Of a DNA stretch of 64,000 nucleotides, positions 26,801 through 39,984 are shown one piece after another (within the stretch, counting starts at the first letter, position 1; each line of letters starts with the position of its first letter). A program made the position numbers and the translations under genes. Under the pieces are notes generated by a model that ran no database searches, was not told the origin of the DNA, and was given only the letters and a program-made list of their open reading frames with translations. The DNA comes from Campylorhamphus procurvoides (taxonomy: Eukaryota; Chordata; Aves; Passeriformes; Dendrocolaptidae). The DNA is taken from positions 186,001 through 250,000 of the forward strand of contig WBMV01001910.1 in NCBI GenBank assembly GCA_013396655.1, written 5' to 3'.

Positions 26801-29362
26801 CAAATCAAACAAGGAACAGTGTATTAAACGCTGCAAACAGTTCAAACCTTCTCAGCATTCCTCTACTTACTTAGAACTAAAGACAAAAAAACTGGCAAGA
26901 ACTTGTTAGAGAAGAGAACTTTCTTACAACCAGGTATTGCTAGAAAATAAAAGAGGGTGCACTGATGGGAACAGCCTGGGATTTTTTTACATTATCTTCT
27001 ATTAAATGACCAAGTTAACTATACAACATCCAGGCTTTTCTCTGTAAAATACCTGGCTTTTCCCACCATTTCCTTGCGGCAGAAGCTTCTCTTTACCCAG
27101 CCACTATATTGGTGCTTGGCATCTTCAGACATTACACGTAGTTACCTGACTCACCGATCCTAGTAATGCATCCAAACATATTTAATCTCATGCACTGGGG
27201 ATAACTTTGAAAAAAAAAAGAAAAACAAATCCTCCGCAGAATAGAAATAAAATATTTGTAAGAACATAGTAAGCCTGGGGCAAAAAATGAAGGACATAGG
27301 TTCTCGTCTCCTGTTCCATATACCACCACATTACTCAGCTTCCTTCCTCTCTTCACAGCTGGGGGCATCCCCCTAAGGAACACGTTTATCTATTCTAGCC
27401 ACTATACTATTTTAATACTTCTTCAAAGTCCAAGACCCAACTGAAACCATCCCCAAAACCCCACATACCAGCCATACAATCCAGCTGGGCAGAGCTATAT
27501 GAAAAGCTGGGCTGTTCAAGGACTTCTCATGTGTAACTCCCATAGGATTTCCCATCCAGCATGGTACTCAAGTGATTTATCTCCTCAGAGGATTTGGAAA
27601 CACTGTTAGCAAAACACAGTGGGCCTCTCAGAGCTATGAGCACCTTCTTATTCTGAAGAGAAATTTGGGTGCTGACTAAGGACAGAAGACAGATTAATAT
27701 GAAAGTGCCATGGTTGCTCAGCCACCTTTCTTCTGTAACTTCAGATCATCTTAACTGACTAAAACCAGTTACATGACTAGTTTTGCTACTAAGCAAGTAG
27801 TTTAGGAGTGGGTTTTTTAATGAAAAACTTAAAATCATTTTGGAAAACAAAAATGCTGAAGTAGGATGAGGTGAAAGAAGCTATTATTTGGTACATCCCT
27901 CTTCCAAAACTTTTTCGTTCAGGTTGGATAATAGCAATGTTTTCAAGGAAAATAAACATAATACTTTTCACTCCCAGGTCAAAATTTTGGGATTTGAAAA
28001 CAGGCATCATGCCTGTTTGAAGTTTTGTACCAGGTCCATACTTCATTTCTCTTCTACAATAAAAGTAGCAGGAAATAACATGACAATGGAAAAATGTCTT
28101 AATTCCTTGTATTTAACAAGCATCTTTTTGATTTTTTTACAGTAACACTTTGGCATATCTATACTAAGTTGAGCATCTTAACTCTTAATTCCACGTTCAT
28201 CTCCCACTTCCCTAAACACAATCCTAAGCAATCCAACAGGATCACTATCATTGGAACAAATAATAAATTTTGACTGTAAAAGGGGAAAAGAAATAAAGTG
28301 GTATCTACATGGCTTTAAATGGCTTAGCAAAATTTGGGAGGGAGAATAGAAATTAATTTTCTTGCAACATCCAGTACATCTAATTCAGATTAAGGGTACA
28401 ATACCAAATCACAACATAAATTAACAAGTGAATTGCTGGTCTGTGTTTTCAACCCCATCTTAAGAGTTTTGTTACTTCAATGCTGCTTCTTTCAGGAAAA
28501 AGATTGTCTCACTAAGTAGGCAATGGGGGGGGTACATATTCTGTGTCCCTGTACTGAAAACTCAATCTATTTTCTTAACAGATGAGTTTACCTTGGGGTA
28601 AAATGACCCATTCTTTCCTTGAAATACAAGAGCAGAATCTTTGTCTTTGAAAGCTCCAAAACTGCAAATGAGAAATACTTCACACCAGAAATCTACCTAA
28701 AGCTTTAAATCCCTGTTTTTTCCATGGCAAAACAATTACTTGCTAAACAAGAAAAAATTATGCAATGAACTAAGACCCCATAAAAATGCATTTTTTCTGC
28801 AGATAATGAGGTACTTTCTCAGCTTATTAAAAAGTTTGTTGTCACCAAAGTTTAAAATGCTCATGAGATAAGTGTCTCAAGTGTACATGAACCAAATTTG
28901 ATCATAATAGTTTTATTATTTAAGGAAGACAGCTTAAAATTAAGGCTTTTATCACTTGACTTCCAACAATGAATGCAATTCTGTGTTTTAAAGAAATCTG
29001 CATTGCTTTCTAACATGTTCTTCTGGCTCTGTGCTAACACAAAAGCTACCGAAAGACTCTAAAAATGGGAAGGGTAAAAAGGCAAATAAAAACAAAAAAC
29101 CACTCACCATTCCAGAACTCCACCAGTTACAATTTTGTTACTGCAGTTCTGGATTTTCCTTTTCCTCAAGTCCCATCAGTTCAGAGCATTTCTTGCTCTT
29201 CATAGTTAGACTTCCCCAACGTCAGCAGGATGACAAGGATATTTGGACGGTCTAGCTAGCATCTTATTATAAGCAAGTTATTCTAGACATTTCCAGTAAT
29301 TTAAGATTAGTCATGATTTTGCATCCTCACTGGCTAGGTGATTGCATTACTGATGGTTGTCA

Positions 29363-29395
29363 CAATACATATACACATACATACACATATATATT
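29363..29395. repeat. Imperfect (CA/TA)-rich microsatellite
   Basis: The segment alternates purine and pyrimidine in an acatac/atacac pattern and ends in atatata. It is about 33 bp and interrupted, so it is probably of low variability. Confidence 0.7.
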
Positions 29396-30505
29396 CTTAT
29401 TAGAAAAATACATGTGTTCATTAAAAGGAGATCAAGCAGACTAATTTCTTATTTTCCTACAATAAGATAACTGCTTGTCTAGACAAAGGAAATGCAGTAG
29501 CTCTTATCTTCTGAACCTCAATAAAGCATTTGATATGTGCCTTTTCAAAAACTATTAGTCCGTTGGAAAGGAATTAAGAGAGATTAACAGACTGGCTAAT
29601 CAGGAAATGTAGACTTGGAACAGTAAAGAGATTTCCTTGAGATTCAGTGGCAAGGCTAATTTTATTTCAGATTTTCACTGAATGCTACAGCAAAAATTGT
29701 AGAAGCTTTGTAACGAAATTTAAAAGTCAGAATCTGTAGCAAGTAAAACCACAGTAAGATACAGAAAGAATTACACATGGAAGATATGAGTAACAGAAAC
29801 AGAACTGTATTAACTACAAGGTGATGCATTCAATAGTAACAACTAGCACTTCCTCTACAAGCTAAAACCGCTTCAGAAAACACACTGGCAGAAAGATTTA
29901 AGTCTATCAGGAATAAGCAGGCTGAGTATGAGGCATCAACAAATTTGGAAAAAAAAATACAAATACTCTTTTCTGACACAACAGAGAGCTATTTCCTGTT
30001 TATCAGCATTACTGTGTACACTTGTTCTCATATCCAAGAAACAGGATTAAGGATGCTGGGACGAACAGAGAACCAATTTTAGGTAAGAAAACTGAAATAG
30101 TTCAAATTTATTTAGCATCAGAAACCAACAGCTAAAAGGAGTTATCAAGAGAAGAAGAAAGGTATTTAAAATAAAGCAGTATTCCCCAGGCTTTAAAAGT
30201 GGGGCTGTTGGAAGTGGGAGAAGGGCAATGGGCTTTCCAATTTGACGTTCTCACTTATATTTCAGAGACTCATAGAGTGGTTTGAGTTGAAAGGGACCTG
30301 AAAAGTCATCTTGTTCCAACCCCCCTGCCACGGGCAAGAACATCTCTCCCTAGACCAGGTTGCTCCAAGCCCCATCCGTCCTGGCCTTGGACACTTCCAG
30401 GGATGGGGCATCCACAACTTCCTTGGGCAACCAGTGCCAGCACCTCACCATCCTCACAAGGAAGAATTTCTTCCTAGTACCTAATCTAAACCTGCCCTCT
30501 TTCAG

Positions 30506-30640
30506 AGAATCACAGACTATTCTGAGTGCGGAGGGACCCACAAGGATCACTGAGTCCAGCTTTTAAGTGAACTGCCCTTACAGGGTTCAAACCTGCAGCC
30601 TTGCTGTTATCAGCACCAGGCTCTAACCAACCGAGCTCCC
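30506..30640 (-). mobile_element. tRNA-Ile-derived SINE with CR1-like tail (TguSINE1 type)
   Basis: Read on the minus strand, the element begins GGGAGCTCGGTTGGTTAGAG, which resembles the pol III A box of a tRNA. It continues with an Ile-like anticodon loop (CTGATAAC, anticodon GAT) and a B box GGTTTGAACCC, the usual GGTTCGA with one C-to-T change. About 72 bp of tRNA head are followed by about 60 bp that match the 3' tail of the CR1 copy at 45853 and end in GTGATTCT. This head-and-tail structure is that of TguSINE1, described from zebra finch, which is mobilised by CR1 enzymes. It is inserted in the CR1 at 30264-31368. Only short, imperfect candidates for a target-site duplication are visible (an AAAGTGAGG-like flank against AAAGAGGG). 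It supports a songbird origin. Confidence 0.85.
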
Positions 30641-30661
30641 CTCACTTTAAAGCCATTCCCC

Positions 30662-31179
30662 CTTGTCCTATCACTCCATGGCCTTATTAAAAGACCCTTT
30701 CCAGTTGGCACCCCAGGAAGGTGTTTATAAGGTATCCCTGGAGCCACATCTTCTGCCCAACCCCAGCTCTCTCAGCCTGTCTGCACAGGAGCGGTGCTCC
30801 AGCCCCCTCACTGTCTCCATGATCTCCTCTGGACTCTCTCCAGCAGGTCCATGTCCTTCCTGTGCTGTGACCCCAGAGCTGGATGCAGCACCAGAGCAGA
30901 GCAGAGGACCAGAATCACCNCTTGTCCTATCACTCCATGGCCTTATTAAAAGACCCTTTCCAGTTGGCACCCCAGGAAGGTGTTTATAAGGTATCCCTGG
31001 AGCCACATCTTCTGCCCAACCCCAGCTCTCTCAGCCTGTCTGCACAGGAGCGGTGCTCCAGCCCCCTCACTGTCTCCATGATCTCCTCTGGACTCTCTCC
31101 AGCAGGTCCATGTCCTTCCTGTGCTGTGACCCCAGAGCTGGATGCAGCACCAGAGCAGAGCAGAGGACCAGAATCACCC
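30662..31179. repeat. Two direct copies of 259 bp joined at a single N
   Basis: The block 30662-30919 recurs from 30921 with a period of 259 bases, and I see no difference between the two copies. A lone N at 30920 occupies the junction; the equivalent base in the second copy is c at 31179. Both copies are the same interior segment of the CR1 element. Two identical copies of an otherwise aged repeat meeting at exactly one N point to contig ends overlapping without being merged, not to a true tandem duplication. Confidence 0.92.
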
Positions 31180-34100
31180 CGCTCAACCTGCTGCCCACCT
31201 TTCTTTTGCTGCAGCCCAGGACACACTTGGCTTTCTGGGCTCTCATTGCCAGCTCATGTCCAGCCTCTCACCCACCAGCACCCCCAAGTCCTTCCCAGCA
31301 GGGCTGCTCTCAATCCGTTCTCCACCCAGCCCATATCTGTTGGAACTGCCATGACCCATGTGCACAGAAAAGACATTCTCAGCATACTCTGATAAAACAG
31401 ACAAAAGTCACTATCTGGAGACTGGATAATACCAAAACCTTCAACGATAAATCCCCTTGTGACTCAGCATAATTCCTTCCCTTTCAGAAAAAGATTAATA
31501 TTCAACTTAAATGAATACTGTTCTCTAAAAGACCATATCTTTGGATGTAATTGAAAAATTGCAAATCCCCTTTGAGCTCTCCTCCTCTGGAATTCGTTTG
31601 GGCACTGCTTGACTGCCTTTACGCTTGCATTGCCCTGAGGGCTATGACTGATACTCTGCACCAGAGCAGAGGCATTCAGCTTTGGAGCTGGCAGAAATTT
31701 TAACCCCCTGGCCTGTGCACATCTAATATCCAGTGGGACAGAGTCACACAAATCCAAATTCCTCTTTGGTCCTGAGGTCCTGTGTGTATTGCCCTGCTTA
31801 TAACAGAGTACTGTTGTGCTAAAACCAAAATCATCACACTTGAGAACCTAAAAGTTACTACCAATTTTTAAAATTAATTAAAAAAAAATATTCATTATGA
31901 CATGTATTCACACTGCCGTGAGATGCCAGCATCAGAATCTTCATATTCTTTAGCCTTTAATCTTTATATATTTAGCCTGAAGCCAATTTCTATGATCAAC
32001 AAAACCCAAGAGATCAGGAATTTAGAAAGGACATGCTGACAGAGCTGAACTTTCCTAAATGTATTCTCATTGCTGTATTAAACATTTAATTTCATTTCCA
32101 GTGGTCCTGTATAACAAAGATTTAGAAGCAAAGGATCACAGCCTTCACAGACTTTCCTGTGACTAAAAGAACCAGAGTAATGAAGACATACTTTTATCTC
32201 AGCTAAAAAGTTTTACTGCTGAGTTGTTCACTAAAAAACAAGGACAGAGATTGAAGCCAAACTTACTAATTGTCTTTACATCCCTTTTATTTGTTAAAAT
32301 CCCATTTTGCCACACATTTGTTATTGCTTCAGCTCTTTCAAAACTAAAAATCATTCAGATTCACCTCTCATCAGTGTTCTGAATGCTCAGATTTAAGTTT
32401 TAACCCAGTAAATTAACCAACATGCCCTCTAGAAAACAAAACCAAACACACATCAGTAGTCATATTTTACACAATATAGTAATAAAAAAAAGCTTTTGAG
32501 CTGAACGGTCCATTTTTAAAATACAGAAGACATTATATCATTTCTCAATGTGAAATTAGAACCTTTTCTCAAATTATGTTATAGAAACCATCTGTGTGCT
32601 CAAGTACAAGGAAAGGTAAATAGAATTTTAGAACAAGTGAGACCAGACCTACTCGATTTCCAAGCAGAAACATGAGGGAAACTGCTTATCACATCAATAC
32701 TATTTTGCAATTCTGTCCAAAACGTTTCAGTGGAAACAGTGTGTTCTGCTGAATTACCACTTCATTACAGTTAGGGCAGCTTTTTTCTGAAAATACTTTA
32801 TCTTAGTGCCACGTTGCTGATTGTCCATAAACCTGTCAAACACGTGCCATTGTGTAAGGCCAATATTTCCCCCATGCCCTAGCTGATTTTAAGAGAGAGC
32901 TGTCCATTTTCCCACTAGAGACAACTGTTAGCAACAGGTCTGAGCAGTGGTCTGGCGACCAGGAATTTGTTTCTTCCAGACTCCTGATCAATTAACTCTT
33001 GGAAAAGTACTTGACCTTCCCCTTTAGGGTTTGTGGGCCATATGCTTTTGTGTCAGTAGTCTGACAGAGATGCTCTAGTGGACACCAGGTATCTGCAGAA
33101 GTCAAGGTAATATTTTGCAAATGCACACAGAGTCTGAAAAAGATGCTGACAGATTTCTTCAGGCAGCTTTAAAAGTGCCTAAGTAAGTTCATGGGACTAA
33201 AAATATTTCAAATAGTTAAAAAATGAAAAATTGTATCTCTAACTTGATTCGAATCCATACAGCAGCCCACTGGCATCTTTGGGTGCATAAAGATCTCCAG
33301 TCTGAGTATCCTTATAAATTCAACACTTAATAAACATTAACAATCTCCAGCTACAGAGAAAGTTCTAACATGAAGAAAAAAAATAAATTAAAAACTTACA
33401 TTTCATTCTTTAAAAAGCACCTCAGACAATCCATTACCATTCCAGGCTTTTCAGTTTTTCTCCAGTCCAGCATATGAGCTGATTTCCCCAATGACTCCTA
33501 CAGCACAGAAGTAGCAACATCTACAGTCTAAGTAGGTTAGTTGTGTTCTCTGGTAAGGGAATAACTTGTCATATCAGAAAAACTGCCTTTTCCTTGTCTT
33601 TTGCACTGATGTGGTGGCTCTGTGCCAAAAGACAAAAAGGAACAGATAGTGACATGCAGCAGAGCCTGGCACGAGTTACACAAATCTAAAGGCTAAAGGT
33701 GAGTATTATAAGAACTCTTAAGAATGGTAAGAATCAACTCTCTCAGTCTTTGCAACTGCCACCCAAACAAAAACTATTCAAAGAAATGTATGCCCCCAAA
33801 AGTTCTCCCTTGTTCAAGGATACCCTGTCTTGTGCTTTAAAAGACAAACAAGGTAGGATCATGAAGCAGAGGCTGTCACAAACTATAAAGCCACTGAAAA
33901 GACACTGTTATTTTAAAGGCACTCTTCAGAAATGTACACATTTGCCAGCAGACCAAGTAAAGCTGACTGAAATCCTTTTGTGAAGATTTTAGCTCCTCTG
34001 TGAAGCCTTCAGAGCTGCAGCTTCTGCACCAGCAGTGTCCAGCCACGCCAGTTACCCCAGTGGAAGCTGCACTGGTGAAACAGGGACTCTCCAGCAAAGC

Positions 34101-36881
34101 AGGTTTGATCCACTATTGAACTCTCCCATGTTATAGAAATGAAAGATGGCAACTCCCACAGCAAGCACCGTCACAGCAAATGTAACTGTTTCCATTCTTC
34201 CTTCTTCTCTTTGCTTTTTTCAGCAAATTCCCTTTCTGTTCCAAATAAGGGCAGACTGATTATTCCAATTGTTATTTCTGAAAATACAGGATTCAAGTAC
34301 AGTTTTTGGAGACATAATTAGGTAAATTTTCACATACATTTAGAGTTAAGAAAATTTCCATTAGGAAGAAATTTTCAAAGTTAAATTACATCCCGAGTTT
34401 GACTTAAACCCTATAAAAGTACTAACAGCTCTGGAGGAGGAAATGCAACTTGTACTAACGCACTGCAAACGTCATTTGCAGTCATAAAATCTTCTGCAAT
34501 TAATATTATCTGTCAGACTGCCAGGACAATTCAGTTAAAGAGAACGTCATGGCTCACTCTTGTCGCATTTTACTTCAATACATCCCTGTTCATTGTGAGG
34601 ATTTGCTCCTGAAATGGAGATCTGGATCCCCCGTGTTCCAGCCCCATTCCTGATTCTGGCTATACCTGCCTGTCTAAGGCCTCCCAGGACCTTCAGAAAG
34701 GTGTGACTTCAGCTCTTATCTTCAGGCAGCGTGTGGTGTTGCCACCTCTTAGTCAAACAGTTGTTAACTCCAGTAATGAGTACATTTCATTTAATTTTAG
34801 GTCTCTCTTTCTCTCTCTTTCCCTATAGAAATGTCACCACACATGAACAGGAGGGTCTGTTTCCCTGGCATGATACTGCTGTGCAGAAGCACCTTCTGCT
34901 GCAGGTCTGACAGCACACCAAAGGCACTGTCTCAGTTTGCAAAATTCTTCTGGGAGTTTTCTTAAAAATAACAGGCGCTGCACATAAATCTAATGTATTG
35001 ATATGTACAGATATGACTAGGTCTCTTTGATAAAAACTATAATGGACTCACATGCTTTTCACAGCACAAGTACACCAAGTACCACAGACAGGCTTATCCA
35101 AGCTATCCAAACAGATCCAGCATGAAGGGAAAGGCACTGTGGCCTTTCCTCCAGGTCCCTCTGCCACTGAGTAATTTCTGAGTAGCCCTGACACTTTGAG
35201 TGTCTTCACTATTAGAATCAACACAGGCAGCAGCTGAAGGACCATGCAGATCATGGGCTCAGCATCCTCCACTTATTCCAAAGATGTTTTATTGTCCTCC
35301 AGCCTACACATTATCAATAAGGATTTACACAGAGGTGCATAAAACTTGCTGTCAAGAGGCTGCACACTTGGCAAAACTCTGCTGTGGTGCTACACAAGAC
35401 ACAATGACATAACAACCACAACTACAGCTTATTAACATTCAGTTATATCTTCAGCAGTAAAATCTGTTGCCATAAGGCTTTTATTCTAAAAATAGGAGGC
35501 AATGCATGTGGATTTCTTCAGACTAACAGGGCAGTCACTGCCGTTCTCTGCACAAATGTTTTCCAGTGAATAAATCGCTGCAAGTTACTATTCAGTATCA
35601 AAATATTATGAATATAGTAACACTTTACAGAACCCCAGAAGAGACATGCTGCAAACAACTCCGTGTTTGAAGTGATACCACCAGAGGAATACTGCAGTCA
35701 CACATCACCTCCACTTTCAGATGTAGGCATTAGAGAAAAGGATTGGTAAAATTCCAGCTCTGGATCTGAAGCTAACCAAACACAATAATACAAGTCCTAC
35801 TTCTTCAAACTTCCTCCCTAAAAATGGAAGGGATGAGGAGAGACAGTTAACTTGATTAGGGGTTACAAGAAGCATACACATTTAGAGAGAGAAAAAAAAT
35901 CAGTGACAAATAAATAAGTAAAGGTACCTGATACAGTAGCCTACATCCCAGCTTTTTTCTTTAAACATCCAGAAGAAACTAAACCTCAAAAGGTAGCACC
36001 TTTTCTAAAAGACTGCATGACTGTAAACACATGTACACAAGTTCTTCCTGCATATATAGGAACTGCTCTATTAACAGGGAGCAGACTTGCAATGTTATTC
36101 ATACTTTCAGCACAGAACACTTTCGTCTTCCACAGGGTTTTGTTAATATTGACTCTAGAAACAACCCACAGGAAAAAAAGTCAGGGCACTAAACAGCACA
36201 CACTGCTCTGGGGGACAAACTCCACTCTTTTCACATGGCTTATGAAATAAAACACTTATACGTGCCCTTCCTGGTGACCTAAAAACTGGGAGGAGGAGTA
36301 AGAGTTGAGAAAAGGAACAGCTTAAGCCACATTCTGAAAAACAACCCCCAAACCTTTCATGTACATCCATGCACCTTTCAGAATCACAGCCTTGTCTCCT
36401 GCAAAGGCTGTTGTTGCTCAGACACTAACCCATATTCCAGGCTCCAAGCAGCACCCTGCCTGCAGACTCCCTGGCAGCTCAAGCTGCAGGAATTATGCCA
36501 CGTGGAATGTCTGACTCACCCAGCCAGCTAGACCTGGCAAGTTTAAAGGACCATCAGGCCAAGGATCCTTCCCCCTAAAAGCATCCCCGAATCAAGTCAA
36601 ACCAAACCCAACCCACTTCATGGGAAATCAAATACACCAGGTGAACACTCCTGGGTTTTTTATTCCAAATATTTAAAGGCTGTTTTGTCTAATGCCACCT
36701 TTTCAAAAAGGTTAAATTCCAGGGAAGACAAGAAAATGAATGAATCTTAGAAATTTAAGCCAAGTGTCCCCCTAAACCTCTGTATTTTTTAGGAGGGCCA
36801 GGTGGTATTAGAGGTGAACAGCCTTACAGCAACAGCATAAGCTAATTTGAGAGAAAGTGTTTATCTGCTTAAAATAACTGA

Positions 36882-36903
36882 TAATAATAATTTATTATTA
36901 TTA
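36882..36903. repeat. AT-only palindrome (10-bp arms, 2-nt centre)
   Basis: The arms TAATAATAAT and ATTATTATTA pair perfectly around a central TT. It lies in AT-rich intron and can be explained by an AAT/ATT triplet repeat in two orientations. No function is implied. Confidence 0.7.
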
Positions 36904-39810
36904 CATTAATTTAACAGGAATTACAATGTTTCCCTCTTTGAAAAAGGCAACTTAAATATTACATTGAAAAGTTAAGTAGCCTTAATAAAGTATTATAGGC
37001 TTTATCCTCACAGTTTGCAGGACTAAATCTAAAAGAGCCATGAATATATGTGAAAAATCACAAATAAAATGAAATAGTTACTGGAGATTACTATTTTGGT
37101 GTAGGTAGGCAAACTACATACAATTCAATATTCTCTGAATATGGTATTTTTAAAAGACAGGAAGAAACACACCTGTAAAACTCGTACTGTGCATGCTAGT
37201 GATACCAGCATATATTCATTGCATTTATCAAGGAAAATGAAAGATACACTTACTTACATTTGCCTTAGTTACTAATGCTTTAAGTTCTGTGTTTATAGAG
37301 GTTGAAGCTGAACTTGTTTCCCTATCCTCAACTTTAATACTCTATATCTCACTAAGAAAACACCAACAAACAATTCACTATATCCAGAGTTACAATATCA
37401 GCAACTGTGGAAGCAAATGATACTAACACCTTCACTTAACTTTCTGAGATTCTTCCTAGCATTTCCCTTCCACTATACACTACTCATGTTGGGATGTCAG
37501 CCAGACACTGACCACATCTCTCTTCCGATGTTTCCAGGGCTGGGTATCACTGGAGAAGGACTACAGGATGTTGCAGTAAAGCATATTTGCTCCACAGTCC
37601 AGAGCTTGTCTTAGAAACTTATTTACAGCATGAAGTTTGCTTAATTCCAGGTCAACTTTTCATCTGGTGGAAGAAAAGGTAGAGGAAAGCTTTTACATGC
37701 TCCCAAACCTTTAATTTTCCTTGTATCATCTCTCAACCAGAAGTCATAATAAATGTTCAAACCATCTGAAAATACAAGTTGGCTTTTCTTTAAAAACTAA
37801 AGCTTTGCATTTTCTCTCTAAAAACTATGCAATTTGTTTCAAACATAAAAGTTTTACCCAGTTTTTAGACCCGTATTAAATGAGTTGCCATTGCTGAAAT
37901 ACCTATTGCATCTGATTTCTGTCCCAGTTCTGGAGAGTGCCAAGCAGTCAGGATAAAAAGCACCTTGTCTAAAGCAGCCAGGACCTCCAGTGCTGAATTC
38001 CCAGAGTCAGAACCAACCACCTGGATTTTAACTGAATGTGAAGTGTGATGCTGTGCAGGTTAACTTGCAGCGTCTCAACAAACTGCTACTGATAGATGAC
38101 AACTACTCATTAAAGAAGCAAATAATTTATTGCCCCTTCCATTTGGAATAATTCAAAGACATCAATAATTATAACCTAATCAAAAGAAATGTCTTAGCTA
38201 TACAGTCTCATAAGATTCATTACAATTGTATCACAGATGCAAATAAACACAAATTTCCTGACAGTTTCTCTTAAAGAGGAGACAATCCAGAACATCTTAT
38301 GTTACTTGAGCTAAGTGCCCCGATCATGAGAGGGATTGACTACTTTTTATAAATAACCTGAATTTGCAGTTTTTCCTGTGTAAAAAACTCATAATGGATA
38401 CATCCAGTTTGTCTTAACTAAAAGTAAAAAATAAAAAAAAAAATCCCTCAGGTAGCTCTAGAAACAGCTTCATCTAAGTTTCAGAAACACTAAGAAAACA
38501 GCATGGTCCTTCTCGAGCACACAAAACAGTCTGCACACCCAACAGCAAACCAAACTGCAAATCTGGAATGAAAGTCAACTGGCAGGAGAAGGGAGGAAAC
38601 AGACCAAACTTAAAGTCAAATAATATTTTTTGGCTTTTTCAAACTGCATAACATCCCTTCATTTCTTGTTACTGTCTCTTCAATTTCTTCAACAGATAGC
38701 TCGTGGGTTTTGTAAAACAGCATTTTAGATGCTAAAAATGCCAGCATCCTGTTCCTGTGGCCTTGAATGCAAACTGAGTCAAGAGGCTTTTTGTTTCCTT
38801 CGTCCTGAATGTGTCTGGAAACAAACATGACAACTTGAAGCCCTCTTGTCCTCCCTAGGGGAGCCTGTTCTCAGGGCCAGTGAGCTGCTGCCTGAGGAAC
38901 ACTAAGGAAGGAGCAGGGCAAAGGAATCCACTCCCAAACACTCTAAATCCAGACAGACTGATCCACCGGGAGAGGACTGCTGAGTGATAATGTCGAGGTT
39001 GTCTTAGTGGGCAGTGAAACCCTGGATCCACATCTCACACAGAACTGTATGTACACAGAAAGAGTCTCTCAGGAAGCCTCTCAATGAAACAGGGTGCAGG
39101 TACCTATACTTTAATTTATACTGCAAAGACAGCCTTTCTTCTGTCATAGCCAAGCCTGAAAGCCATTTGGGCACAGTTAATTATTCAGAAACTTCTTTGT
39201 CACAGGGGTGATGTTATTTCAGAACAGGGTAGCAATAATTGGGCAGTAACTGTCCAGAGCTTCCACATTCAGAGATAATTTCTTGAGCAAGAGCCCTGCA
39301 ATTACTTCTTTTTGAAAAGCTGCCAAGTTATTCCCCAGGAACAGAGGCTGTGAGAATCTATAGCTGTAACAAATCAAGGACCTCCATGCTCGATTTCACT
39401 AAGGCAGCTGCGTGTCAAAATCCAAGCCTGCCAAGCATCTCGAAGACTTACTAACTGCTGCCGTCCACAGGAAATAAATCACATTTGTCCCTCGTGACAC
39501 AGATTTGCTGTTAGGAAGCAAACTATCCTATCTGAAGGAATCTCAGTTGAAAAATCGTTTTCTCCCAACCCAGATTTACGAATCTGCATTTTAAGGCAAA
39601 ATGGATCTACACACAACTGCTCACAGTGCAGATGAAAGAAGTTAACTTTTATGTCTCAATGCATATAGGAAAAAAATACTCTTGACGACTTCTAATATGC
39701 CCAGTAAAACTGCTGAGTTATAAAGTAGGGAAAAGTAGGGGAAATAAAACAATGCTGCCTCTGCTCCTGCTCCCAGATTTTGGTGGAAGGAGAGACATAA
39801 ACTTGCAGGA

Positions 39811-39984
39811 NNNNNNNNNNNNNNNNNNNNNNNNNNNNNNNNNNNNNNNNNNNNNNNNNNNNNNNNNNNNNNNNNNNNNNNNNNNNNNNNNNNNNNNNNN
39901 NNNNNNNNNNNNNNNNNNNNNNNNNNNNNNNNNNNNNNNNNNNNNNNNNNNNNNNNNNNNNNNNNNNNNNNNNNNNNNNNNNNN
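39811..39984. other. Assembly gap (174 Ns)
   Basis: This is a run of 174 undetermined bases in the large intron. The flanks are ordinary AT-rich sequence without a recognisable repeat, so the content of the gap cannot be guessed. Any open frames crossing it are meaningless. Confidence 0.99.

Larger units (their letters stand above)
30264..31368 (-). mobile_element. CR1 LINE 3' fragment interrupted by a SINE
   Basis: Starting from its 3' end at low coordinates, the plus strand shows the classic reverse-complemented CR1 tail: tcatagagtggtttgag, 'ttgaaagggacctgaaaagt', then ccaacccccctgccacgggc. It continues through cttccagggatggggcatcc and 'ttcccccttgtcctatcact' to the 'gctctcattgccagctcatg' segment, and fades at about 31368. 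The element is 5'-truncated and contains only the end of ORF2 and the 3' UTR. A tRNA-derived SINE (30506-30640) splits it, and a 259-bp stretch of it appears twice around a single N, probably through misassembly. Without those two additions the element would be about 710 bp. Confidence 0.88.

Noticed and set aside
30663..31392. Open frames of 108 and 169 codons across the duplicated block, on both strands
   Set aside because: They are created by reading CR1 3' sequence antisense and by the duplicated block joined at an N; no protein domain is present.
34795..34830. Strong plus-strand pyrimidine tract ending in CCCTATAG, like a splice acceptor
   Set aside because: It is on the strand opposite the gene and no open, recognisable exon follows.
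36882..36903. AT palindrome as a regulatory or replication signal
   Set aside because: It is explained by an AAT/ATT triplet run in AT-rich intron; no second element supports function.
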